Shown: piece by piece, positions 13,364-23,738 of the stretch
Layout of the letters: the number at the start of each line of letters is the position of its first letter
How positions within the stretch are numbered: the first letter of the stretch is position 1
The notes under the pieces: model-generated
What the model saw: only the letters and a program-made list of their open reading frames with translations
Told to the model about the DNA's origin: nothing
The model's database searches: none
Source of the DNA: Meandrina meandrites
Lineage: Eukaryota; Cnidaria; Anthozoa; Scleractinia; Meandrinidae
Length of the DNA: 64,000 nucleotides
Direction: 5' to 3'
NCBI GenBank assembly: GCA_963693305.1
Contig: OY855906.1
Location: 14,994,102-15,058,101 of the forward strand
Translations under genes and position numbers: made by a program

Positions 13364-16300
13364 TGACTGACTGACTTATCCAAAGAACCCAGTTTCAGGC
13401 AAACTATCATCTATAATTTCCACTAGATACTGCATGTGATGTAGCAGCCCGATGTTTGCTGCAATCTATCTAGCTCCACCTCTCCAGTCTTGCTGTACCG
13501 CTGTAAGACAAGCCACTAAACTTTCATGTAATGCCGACTGCCTTTACGCAATTGTAGGTGTAGAATATGTCAACGGTCTAACTGTCGATATGTGTGATGA
13601 CTCGGTCGAGGTTTAATTTATTTAATGGATTTCGCTTCTAAACTATCAAATAAATGTTTGCAGTCTTGCGTTGCATGGCGACCATAGAGGAATAAAAATT
13701 TCGAGAGAAAATCTGCTAGTTCCAAAGGCTATTTGGGGTAAAAAATGGCGAAAGTTTACCTGCGTCCCCACTAAACCTTATGAGAGCGACCATTCAAAAT
13801 TCTTTAGGATATACACGTTTTCTCCTACCTACTGATGCAAGAAGACACGACATAGATCCACAATATTTCAGCTGCCGTCCTGGTTTCTGAGATGTGAAAG
13901 GGAAAGGCGTTTTTGGCCTTGCTGTGCTTTGATAAGTTACCGTGCTGTGGTTCGTAGGTGGAACATTCATCACGCTAACACTCGGCTCGTGCGTAACGTG
14001 GTCCAAGGCATACAAGGTGACGAATACGACCGAAGTTATCAGTAACAGAACAACTGCCACAGACAGAACAACCAAGCATATCAATACACGTGACCTGCGC
14101 TTGCGCGAACTGAAAAAAATCTCCTCCTCATTGTAAAACTGGTGCATGATGTTGTGAAATGAGCGAAACGATCGAGGTTTGAAAGTGTAGCCAAGCATTG
14201 ATGCTTGTTCAAAGTTAAGGTGGTATTTTTAGAAATATTTATTCAGATATTCTATATTGAATTTATGTCGCAATAAAATTGAGACCTGATCTCGACATGC
14301 CGCGTGCAAGGTAAATATTCCAAACACCATATAAACTAAATCCAAAAGCGTTTGTTGTCTTAGCTTCCTATTCAGATATTCGTGTCTAACTAATTAAAAT
14401 AGTTCACATGATATAACTGGTTAACCCTCGATCGCACGAGCAAATCTTGATACAAGAGGAGAGGGGATTGATGGATGGAACCTCCCGCAACTGTTTTCGT
14501 TCCATCAAAGCACAGCACATTAAGTAGAAAGCCCTTATTGAAGAAATTGAAGAATTATGTGAAAGATAGTCTATATTTGCCCAAACCTACATGTAATTAT
14601 GCGGTTGCCATGGCAATATTAAAAATCCTTGACACAGAGTTGACATATCAAAATTTCCGCGAAGCTACCGAGCTAACGGGTACTGAAAGTTTCAGCATCA
14701 TCTAGAAATTCAGTAATATACCCTTTTCAAAATTGCGAAAAACCGGCATTCGAGGGTGAAAATTAAAATTCTAAAATGGCTTTGAGGTCTAGACAACAAC
14801 GAAAAATTTACAGTAGAAATTATGTAACCATCCCTTAACCTCCATGTGCATGATATTGCAGGGAAGTTAGCTTAACCTAATTGACCGGATCATGTAACCA
14901 AACATGGTAAAATGGTTCTATCAAATAAGTAAAACCCTTTGTAACCTTAATGCAGGCGTTGGCCAAATTTGCTCGTGATTTGCATTCGTCGGTGAATAAC
15001 AAGAATAACGAGAAGACCTGGGCTGAGTAAACGTCGATCTCTTCATTTTGCTGAAAGCATCACTTGGAGCCCCTGAACAATTTCAGACGCTGTAATATCT
15101 CATCCATCCTTGTTTTCATATTGACTGAGATGTTTTCCTACTTTTTTATATGACGTAACAACTTCAAATATGTTGTTATTCTACAAATTTATGCGATTTC
15201 CAGGAAAGTCTGTACATTACAGATATAAATTGGTTGCCAAGATTGGTCCGAGGTCCTGTAGTCCTGTATAACCACTGCTTTATAGCTGTAAACTGCGTTT
15301 CGTTGACAATTAGCTGAATAATAAAACAATTATCCTGCTCAATCTTGCAAAATATCTTCTAACTTTAGAATCAGGCGATATTCCGCGCGATTTCGCATTA
15401 AAAGTCCTATCGACGTGTATGTGTAATTCTTGATACACGTTTGTAACCAAAACAAGCACCTGTCTTTCTGCACAAACTGATGACTGAACTTTCCGTTCTT
15501 AATAAAAATAACAGCTCACTTGAGAAATATTCAGTTTCTTAATTGTTAATCAACACAGTTTCGAAAATATGGTCAAAACTTAAGAGTAACTGACATGTCA
15601 GAACCGCTCTAGAGAGCAGTTTGACGAATTGTACAATTTAGTCATCGACTCATGGTTTCTCATGTTTTTTATTGTATTGCTGTATTGTGCTGAATTTATT
15701 TTGCTCGATTACATTGTTCATTTAATTATGAGACTTTTTCGCGCTAAAACGCTTGACTTCACGTTTCTATAATCCGCGATATATCGAAATCGGCGAAAGG
15801 AGTAAGATTTCATTATAAGAAACAATATGAGTAAGAAATAGTAAGAGTTACATTCCATCTGCACTTAAATTAAACAACCGTCTCAACAATAAAAAGCATT
15901 CCTTTGTAAATCGGCTTGGTGCGGATCGGAATTTAAACAAAGGCACCATGGTTCATTTGCACACAGTTTGTTTGATAAGAAAGCGTTGTGTTGTGTCCTA
16001 TTTTGTGGGTTGGAAAGAAGCATGATTCGTCTGCGAAAAGAACCTTGAAAAAAGGTGCAATAGTACATTTCTGAGTTGTCTTTTACCTCTGTTTCAAAAC
16101 GAGTCCTTGTGCACAACGTTCATATGAAATGAGTTTGATTTGCAAGACAAAGAACGTGTAAATTAAACTCATATTAATATGAATGGTGAATATGAAACAG
16201 TGGAAAAAGACATCTCGGAAATGGCCCATTTGAACTGTATTGGAATCAAGCTCATTCTCCCTTGTTCAATTATAAATCAAACCGTCCCAAAAGTTTTTGT

Positions 16301-19300
16301 TCTTCCGGCCATCATTAAAAAAATAAATGTCGCTAGAAGGAGCAAGAAAGTCTATATATAGAGGAGCTGTCTTGGCTAAAGCCATAAAAGTAGGCAGCCT
16401 ACCTATTGATGTAAGAAAACATGCTTTTGATCCACAATATTTCTGCTCTCGTGACTTCTGAGTCGTGGGCAAATAGGGTGTATTACTTGGTCTTGCTGTG
16501 CTTTGCGCTGCGCCCGTACCTGGAGGGTAAACCGTACTTAAACTTGCATTCTCAGCGCTCTGAGAGGCAGACGTGCTCTTGTCCAAGACGTAGAAGGTCA
16601 CAAATATGGCTGAAACTGTCAGCAAAAGAACAACTGCCACTGACAAGATTATCAGGCATATACATGAGCGCGACCTTCGTTTACTCGAGCTGAACGAAAC
16701 ACCGACTTCTTTGTCAAATTCTTGCATTCTCGATCTGAACTTAGCCCGGCGACTAAACTGCGGAGCTAAATAACCACGTTCGACGTGTTAGCAAGGACTG
16801 CGTTCTTTGTTTGACAAATGTATCAATCACAGAGGGGACGTAAAGGGTGTTTTTTTCTTGCTTTTATTAAAAACCTGTATTTATTTTGGTATCTAATTTA
16901 CATCTCGTTGTTGACCGAGTGGGATTATTTGAATTGCATCAGTGGAAGTAACAAGAGGGAGCGAAATATTTCAAACACCACCAACAAACACTTCTGCGTT
17001 GAATTTCGCTGATGTACAGTAAAAATATCGTTTCGCATTATTTTTAATGATGTCTTAAAATGTTTTGAAGAACACAGTAGCGACCGGCATATTGCTAAAC
17101 TGTGTTGTTATTTTCAGCGCCAAATATTTGAATGCTTTCTGATTGGTCCTTTGTTGCCGGCACACAACCTCGCCCCAGGGTTTTCTCGATCGACATTGAA
17201 TCCGGGCTGGCTGTACCCTTCACCATGCATGTATGGCCGCGATGGAGTGTTGACAAATTATGTTCGTTTGTGGATTTACTTGTAGTTAACTGCTGCTACA
17301 ACATTAGCTTTTTCCCTAAGACAGCTCACTCAGGGCTAAAATGTCGATACTTTCCAAATTCTTTAGCTTGCGAGTAGGCTCCCCAGTTTCAGTGGACAGG
17401 CAAGCTCGCGAATGGCGAAGCCGCGCGTAGAACTCTGGGGTGGAAGCACAAAGCGGCTTCACCTCTCACGCAGGCGTCTGCTCGCATGCTTCCGATTCTT
17501 TTAACTGTGTAATCTAAAGTTAATTTATTCACAGGCGGCGCAGATGTTATATTCGATCAACGTGACATATTGATGTTGGCGACTGCGTTACGAAGACGAC
17601 TTCAATTAGGTTTTGCTTCCCTACCAAAAACTCATCTAAATAGCTTTAAACCCACTCCAGAAACATAGAGACGTCAAACTAATGCAAGGCAAGCATAAGG
17701 CAGGACATTTTTACCACAATTCTTTTCTACCTGTACTATTTAGAGCAATTTCCAAAGCATTCTCAGGCAATCGGCAATCTCGCCCCGAGAGCCCGCTTTT
17801 CTTTTGGTCAGCATGGAACGCAGGCGCTCGCTAAGTCCGATGAGAAAGTCCGCCATTCGCGAACTTCCGGTCCTTTATGCTCAAATCTGATTGGCTGAAG
17901 ATCGAAATAAGCACTCTATGCATGCTCAGAAATGCGACGTGGAGTTCCCGTTCTTAATTAGTGCTGACTGATAGAAAAGCGGGCTGTGGTGACAAGATTG
18001 CTTAACCCTATTCATACCGGGCTTTTTTGGGTCTTTTCAGACCGGGGGGGGGGGGGGCGGATTCCGCCCCCCCCTCCGTAACTTCCAGAATATTTAAGCA
18101 ATCGCAATAAAACTTACAGGATATATAGTATGCCCAAAAATCTATCTTTTTATATACGTCACGTGCGGTGATGACGTCACATCACGTGACAATTACATCA
18201 TGATGTCAAAACAGCCGCCATCTTGGATCCGCCATCTTGGATTTCAAATTTTTTCCAAAACATCAGAAAACCGCCCAAAATTACTGAAAAATACTCACAA
18301 TCTATAAAACAGTGCAAAAAACCTAAAAGAGGTTAAAATAGTTGAATTAAAGTTAATTTTTATTAATGGCAACACAAAAATTACAAATTTGGAAAAACAT
18401 GTCTGTCAAAAAGACGTTGCCATGGTAACGTCAAGTTCCAGATACAACAACCTATCCTACCAATTTATTCCCAGATAAATTTTAGAAAAACTCGTAAAGT
18501 TTGGCAGCGTTTGGTTGAATCTTGAAAAAGTTATAAACGTTCAAAGTCAGCGCGGGCACTTTCCCCCCCCCCCGGGTCTGGATAGGGTTAGTCGGCTGAA
18601 AACCGTAGTAACGCAATCGTTAACACCAATTTATATGTCACGTTGATCGAATATAACATCTGGGCCACGTTTGATTTATTTTGCTCCTCAGTACATCCAC
18701 GTTGAAAAATTTTCTAGGCCACCCATGGGAACGTTCCTTCCCCATGAGACACTGCGGCGCATAAAAGATAGATGATGATGATGAAGATGATGAGGATGAT
18801 GAGGATGATGAGGAGGATGATGATGATAATGATGATGGCCCAGGCAATTAAAGTTATCTACCTGACGTGATTTGAGATCTGCTGGAAAGAATTATATAAC
18901 TTATAGATACTTGGACAGCTGCTTCCGGAATTGACCACAATGCTAATAATCGGTTTCCTATTTTATAGAAGCAAGACGTTTGTTGAATATGAACAATTCT
19001 GCTAAATCTATTTGCATTTTTATGAAGCCAAAAAAAAACATAAAGGGAAAAAATACGTTTCGTTTTTCTTCCTCTTATCATAGTACATTCTATTATATGA
19101 TCAGTTGGGTGAAGAACAAAATGATTTCTCCGCGACACTAATTTTTTTTTGTTTTTTCTTTTGCTGCATGTAGTCTCTTTTAGTGAAACGTGAGGTGCTA
19201 AAAAGGTTTCACATGCCCTTTCGTAATCGGGAGTCCATCGCTTAGGAATAAACACAAGTAGGGGCAAAATTAATCGTTTTACAGAATTCGGCGCTGCGGA

Positions 19301-19788
19301 ATATAAGCGCGTACGACAAAAAGGCGCTCGGTAAAAAAGAAAACCTTGATGCAAATATAAAATATGTTCTCCTGCCCTGTAATCCGCCATTCCATGGTTG
19401 TATTCTAGATTGGTCATTTCAGATAGAGCCCCTTCATGTCCATTGAGACTCTAAGTGGGAAATGCAATTGCGAAAGAAAAAAAGAAACAGGATAAAAGGC
19501 AATGTATATACTGAAATAATTGGTTGAAAACTTACCAACGGAAGCAAACAAGCATTTTCTCGAGTCGCAGATCTTTTGCGGTACATGTCCTCCTTGAGCT
19601 GGCTGTTCTTGTGTCTTTCTCTTTTCCAGCGCAAATAACACAATGAAAACCACACAGAGAACGAGCAGAAGGGATATGACCACGGCAAGAGCAATTGTAA
19701 CTCTTTTTGCTTTGTTTCTGAAGGACACATCTTTAAACATTACATCTTCGTCATCGACTTCTCGATCTGACGTACTGAGTTTCTGCAT
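275..19788 (-). CDS. M13 (neprilysin/ECE-like) zinc metallopeptidase, 5' part, with alternative first exons
   Basis: Type II membrane peptidase of the neprilysin/endothelin-converting-enzyme family, which cleaves small peptides outside the cell. Common exons, in transcription order: 5930-5740, 5043-4786, 3684-3619, 3299-3186, 2538-2416, 1764-1628, 1017-789, 373-275. Junction phases agree throughout (entry phase 1, then 0, 0, 0, 0, 0, 2, 0). Exon 5930-5740 carries DPCNDFYEYACGGW, the family signature. Later pieces match family order: GGW, FGPGELGMNRNYY, MALFDLRN, FANYIMW, FGMPLGLLFVDAAF and LDTLSWMSDQTK. Three donors (GTTAGC, GTTAGT, GTACGA) are weak and could be slightly misplaced. The HExxH zinc site, ExxxD and the C-terminus are off the left edge, so catalytic competence cannot be judged. 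It lies head to head with SF3B4. It could equally be called ECE-like or neprilysin-like; I do not assign an orthologue. Confidence 0.88.
2010..2176. mobile_element. Short inverted-repeat element, PIF/Harbinger-like (copy 1)
   Basis: Terminal inverted repeats AGCCTGGGCC / GGCCCAGGCT are flanked by a TTA duplication at 2007-2009 and 2177-2179. The interior repeats GAGAGTTGATGAG-type motifs in both orientations. A TWA target site is typical of PIF/Harbinger elements. It sits in an intron of the M13 gene. A sister copy lies at 20241-20484. Confidence 0.75.
6839..8263. mobile_element. 1.4-kb inverted-repeat DNA transposon in M13 intron 1
   Basis: Termini GGCCCCGGTTGTTCGAAAGCC and its complement (at 8243-8264) bound the element. 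With element ends at 6839 and 8263, a 3-bp CAG duplication flanks it. Subterminal regions carry repeated GATTA-rich motifs at both ends. An 85-codon minus-strand ORF at 7806-8063 is in the element, but I do not recognise it. A related segment in opposite orientation lies at 33299-33640. Superfamily is uncertain; the 3-bp duplication suggests Harbinger-like, though CAG is not the usual TWA. Confidence 0.65.
8264..11577. other. Remainder of M13 intron between common exons and first exon A
   Basis: No coding exon is visible. Two related stretches in direct orientation, near 8300-8330 and 10100-10130 (core CCTAAAAGCGGAGCT against CCTAAAAGCAGAGCT), may be repeat ends. The stretch 10455-10503 repeats a TACGGACGCTCG-type unit a few times next to a C-rich tract. 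The rest looks like unremarkable intron. Confidence 0.5.
11578..11845 (-). CDS. M13 peptidase alternative first exon A
   Basis: 89 codons plus one base, starting MEKLTEYNDEDYGDV. An acidic cytosolic tail of about 25 residues is followed by a hydrophobic membrane segment (about residues 28-48, ending LFAVEKSK), a Pro/Lys/Ser-rich stalk and CGSKTCLYASI. The final G is the first base of a split codon (phase 1), and the donor reads G|GTAAGA. Joined to the common exon at 5930 it gives CLYASI-D-ALKQLNQSADPC, which fits the family spacing from the Cys pair to DPC. This is the candidate first exon nearest the common exons, about 5.6 kb upstream of them. Confidence 0.8.
13294..13376. repeat. (CAGA)n microsatellite
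   Basis: About 20 copies of CAGA, with one interruption, grading into GACT repeats at the right end. It lies between first exons A and B. Confidence 0.95.
13829..14147 (-). CDS. M13 peptidase alternative first exon B
   Basis: 106 codons plus one base. The reading frame is open to an upstream Met at 14198, but MHQFYNEEE at 14147 is preferred because it aligns with MQEFDKEVG of exon C. The tail ends in RKRRSR, followed by one membrane segment containing LSVAVVLLL, a Ser/Thr/Pro-rich stalk and LKYCGSMSCLLASV. The donor is phase 1 (G|GTAGGA), as in the other three. Exons B and C are clearly paralogous: basic KRRSR stop-transfer flank, the LSVAVVLLL core and the TARP stalk are shared. This points to tandem exon duplication. 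Confidence 0.78.
16403..16727 (-). CDS. M13 peptidase alternative first exon C
   Basis: 108 codons plus one base, starting MQEFDKEVGVSFSSSKRRSR. A membrane helix (about residues 22-47) follows, then a long Ser/Ala/Pro-rich stalk and EQKYCGSKACFLTSI. The donor is G|GTAGGC in phase 1. The closest relative is exon B. The stalk is longer than those of A and D, so the peptidase domain would sit further from the membrane (inference). Confidence 0.78.
18004..18590. mobile_element. Short inverted-repeat element
   Basis: Ends read TAACCCTATTCATACC and, inverted, TAACCCTATCCAGACC, flanked by TA. G- and C-homopolymer runs lie just inside both ends. It is non-coding and sits between first exons C and D. 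Confidence 0.55.
18768..18838. repeat. (ATG)n imperfect trinucleotide repeat
   Basis: A run of GATGATGAGGATGATGA-type triplets. Its reverse strand yields a poly-serine reading frame that I do not regard as coding. Confidence 0.9.
18863..19417 (-). other. Unexplained 187-codon open frame in M13 intron
   Basis: An uninterrupted frame from an ATG at 19417, running just downstream of first exon D. It has no recognised domain, is rich in basic and aromatic residues, and ends beside a plausible donor (CACGTCAG|GTAGAT). It is long for chance in this base composition, but has neither a membrane helix nor the Cys motif of the first exons. It could be chance, a retained intron frame or an old element fragment. 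Confidence 0.15.
19536..19788 (-). CDS. M13 peptidase alternative first exon D (most distal)
   Basis: 84 codons plus one base, starting MQKLSTSDREVDDEDVMF. An acidic tail ends in a basic flank (RNKAKR), followed by a membrane segment ending VLFALEKRK, a short Gln/Pro/Gly stalk, and ICDSRKCLFASV. The donor is G|GTAAGT in phase 1. The end of its helix resembles exon A (LFALEKRK against LFAVEKSK). It lies 13.6 kb upstream of the common exons and faces SF3B4 across a 4-kb intergenic space. Confidence 0.78.
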
Positions 19789-22700
19789 TTTTAGAATCTG
19801 CGGAGGAAAAAGGAACGTGATTGGAAATTTACGGCTGTGCTTAATTAACTTAAGGCCGGAGAATGGAGTGTCATCTTATCCGCCGTCTCATGCATGTCAA
19901 AAGCAATATAACGATATAACCCACCAATGAGGCTTTAGCTGTGGGAAAATCCTGGCAGATGTTAAAAACGTATTAGGATACGAGAACGGCTAATGATGCT
20001 TGACTAAATGAATACTTTCCAACATGGAATGAAATTTAGCATATATAATTTCTTTAAGGAATTGGTCTTCTTTTTGTCACACTTTTTATTTTCCGCATTT
20101 ATTATAAAATGGCGCTTAAACATTATCATTCGCACGAGAGAAAAGGGAGTTGATTAGAAGTTGCCAAAAATTCCGAAAATAAACCACTCCAAAAAAAAAA
20201 AAAAAGCCCACCAAATTTCACACGCAAAAATCCTTCCTAAAGCACGGGCCAATCGAGGCTGAGAACTGGCTCTCACGAGAGTTCAAGTTCGTCAACTTTC
20301 ACTAACTCGGGCCAAACGAGACAATACTCTTATCGACTCGACTCGTGAAAAATTGGAGCACGTTTACAGTCGATGAGAGCGCATGAGAGCGTGTAAGAGT
20401 CGATAGGAGTGAATAACAGTTTCAGGTCAAACGAGAGCGGGATTTTGAACTCTCATCAACTTTGATCCTCTTTTGGCCCGCGCTTAAAATATGCCCAATG
20501 AAGTAAATTCAATGATGCGTGACACTTCAGAACATAAGAAAATATAATGGTTATAAAACGCATTTTAGTGTCAATTTTTTTTAGATTTTTTTTTTTTGAT
20601 ACTATAAAGAGTTTTAAAATAAGCTGTCCGGAATATAAGCCATGGGCTTATTAAGTTTATATAGCTCTTAAAGATCAGAAACGAAAATATAACTTTTCCG
20701 ATTAGGCGTTCCTATCGTATAGCTGGTATTGTGCTTCCATGGTCAGAGAGTGGTCAGAGTAGCGACTGTAGGACATGTTTTTGCGTGTTATATCGTAGTT
20801 TTTAGAGAGTTAACCATAGGATATTTCTATATGCACCAAAACAATTCAGTCACGTCGAAATAGAAACCCAAAAAGCTTTGGAACGAACATTTATATTTGA
20901 AAATAACCCCTCCCCCTCCCCCTCCCACCCTCCCTCCCTTGGTCTCCTGGTCGAAAATAATCCCATGTGAATGAGGCGTTGAACAAATAATATTAGCCTA
21001 GGGGCTATTATTGGAATTTTTACAGTATAGAATGAGTCTAGCTGAAAGATTAAAGGGGATCATAAGAATAGTACTGATTAAGTCGAGGCTGAGTCGCTGG
21101 AGGCAATGATCTGAAGAAAGTTTGAAGTGAATGAACCAATTCACACTTTACATATCATGTTGAGAGCCGACACCAAATAAAAACGCACTGTACTTATAAA
21201 ATTGGTACTTTATGTGTGAGATCTTTCTAAAACCAACGAAAATGGCTGAAAAATTGTATCCTTTGGGGTCATCAATACCAAATAATAGCTTAGGAATTAT
21301 TTTCTCACCCCATCCCCCTCCACTTCCCCCTGGGTCTCACAGTAACGCACCAAGATGAGCAAATTCACTGAAATTCATACACCAATCGATTTTAGATATA
21401 GCTTAGTGTTATCGACCAAGCCAGCTCTCTCCAGATTATTTTAATTATAGTGTTTCGCTCTGCGGATGTACTAAATCACTCTGTTTTGTTTGATAAACGA
21501 GAAGTCAGAACTTTTAACAGCCGCCGAGTATTCTAATCCAAAGCTAGTGCGTGTTGGGCATTTCTTTTTACGAATGCCGTCTTTTTAGAAGACAAAAAGA
21601 GAATGAAAAAAGTCTTATCGACCAAGCGTTTTTTAAAAAAAAATATTGGCCTGGTTATAATTTTATTGTTGCTGTGCATCTCGACTGTACATATATTGTA
21701 TCGGTCGACAAAAATAATCTCGGTCAATATTTTAATTTATCCCGGATATTAGCAATGGTTATACCCGTGCAAGTTCAGTTTGAAACAGGGAAGCCAAACA
21801 ATTAATGATATCGAATGGGAAGATTTGGGTTTATGACAAATTTAAACGGCAAAAATCGTGTTCCAAAAACTTGATTGTATCTGCTGAGGTTACCAGCCAT
21901 CATTAATTTAAACTGACGGAAGCCGTTTAGAGTACGTGCTTTTTCTTATGTAAATCTTGAAAATGTTTTCACTTACAACATTAAATATTAATTATTCATT
22001 AAAAACATGTGCATACAATGTTCATAATAACAAGTCCTTCTCGTGTTTTCAGTGCTTGCTTGAGGAAATCAAGCTCGTCGTTTGATCAAAAAGCAGTTCA
22101 CGATTCAATAACTCGACTGTAAACGTTGCGAAGCTAGCAACTTCGGTGTTTCTAGATCTTTCTACTATCTTATTCAGAATGTCATGTAGAAGTGCGCTGT
22201 TATCATTTGAAGTATTTCATGTCAGAACAGGACAAAACATTGACAAAGGAAGACCAACAAAGTTAATTGCTACAGTAGATAAACATTCTAGAAGGCATTG
22301 AAAAAATAGAACTCCATTAGATAAAGATGAACGTTTTGATATGCGTTGCAAAAAATAGTTTGAAAATTAATTTCATATTTGGACACCTAAATATCGTAGA
22401 GATAATTTAGGAAAAAGAAAAAATTGATTAAAGCAAGAAAATATTTCTCCTCGGTTCACCACTGTTCAGAATTGTCAGAGGTTTAACCGGCTATCTCAAC
22501 TGACTTATCATGCTGGGAACATGGGGCTGACATTCGATCGCTCAAGCCATAAGGGTGGAAAACATACCTGCTGAAATCAGAGTTCTCAAAACGTTTATCC
22601 ACCGTAAGATTGTGCGACCATCAAGCGAGCCGAATGAACGCGCATCTGAATTTCATGGAACGCTGCATCTGACTCATTGATAATGTTCGCGGCTTAATAA

Positions 22701-23738
22701 AATTTGCATAAAGCTGTCACAAAAGGCTCACCGCGAATGATTAGTGCTAAGTCGTTTTCAGTAGCAGCTTGTTGTTTCGGTAGTTGTTCGCTTTCAGTTG
22801 AAAATAGCTTTTGATGATTTAGTGTAATTGTTCGAGCGGAAGAATAACAGCTGCTGTCTGATCACGGAACTCAAATAGCGTCATATGACACTGGACGGGA
22901 TTTTTCGAATCTTCAATTTCTTTTCGGAAAAACATGAAAGTTAATTAAATAAATTGTACCTTTTAATGCCAAAAGCCGCAGACTGGGGAAATGAAGCACA
23001 AGAAACAGAAAGAAAACCAATTTACCACGGAAACACTTGGCAGTGTCTGATGTCAGTGCATTATTTTCTTGCAAAACATTGTAAATGAGTGCTTAACTCG
23101 TGCAAACAAGGGTCGGTCTCTAAATATTTGCATTGCAGACAGAGATCGATAGACCCACCCGAGGTAAATCATTTTGAGATCCAGGACTCTATCTATTACA
23201 ATACAGTTGACATTTTGCACACGCATCACGGGCACTGTCATAGGGTGGGTAGCTGGGGTGGGAGCCCTTTGAGAAGGAAAAGGCGCGTAGTCGGAGAGCA
23301 AAATCCCCTATGCTGAAATTAACATTTTAATGTAAATTGGCAGCGCTAAGCTATTGACTTTTTTTAAATTCCGACATACAATCCCTCAATTGTGCAAAGA
23401 TCTATGGACGACGAAAAACGCTAATTATCTAAATACTCTGCACGGCTAGCTGGCCCCAAGAATAACACTTTTCTCCAAAGAACTGCTAAAAATCGTGTTA
23501 AGTGCCGTCAGACATGTTATTTTTTGAAGGAAAAAAAGAGTAAATATTTTGCTTTGTCAATTTTTAATCCCATACCTAGTTTTTTTTTTATTATTTTTCC
23601 CTGAAAACTGAAACTGACGGTGTCGAAACAACACCATCGTTCCCAGTTCCCAGGCGTTACTCCGCTTTCTTGAGAACGGCTGTCAGCGGTGTGTTGTGTT
23701 AGCAGCCCGAGGGATGCCGGGATACAGAGAAATTCAGC
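19789..23738. other. Intergenic region between divergent M13 and SF3B4
   Basis: Contains one Harbinger-like element (20241-20484), poly-A/T runs and a C-rich tract near 20905-20940. I saw no supported exon. Promoters for first exon D and for SF3B4 should lie at its two ends, but no TATA box or initiator stands out. Confidence 0.5.
20241..20484. mobile_element. Short inverted-repeat element, PIF/Harbinger-like (copy 2)
   Basis: Termini AGCACGGGCC / GGCCCGCGCT are flanked by TAA at 20238-20240 and 20485-20487. The interior has the same GAGAGT/TCGACTC inverted motifs and internal GGCCAAACGAGA copies as the element at 2010-2176, so the two belong to one family. Confidence 0.72.

Noticed and set aside
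18638..18847. Poly-serine frame on the minus strand
   Set aside because: It is translation of the ATG trinucleotide repeat.
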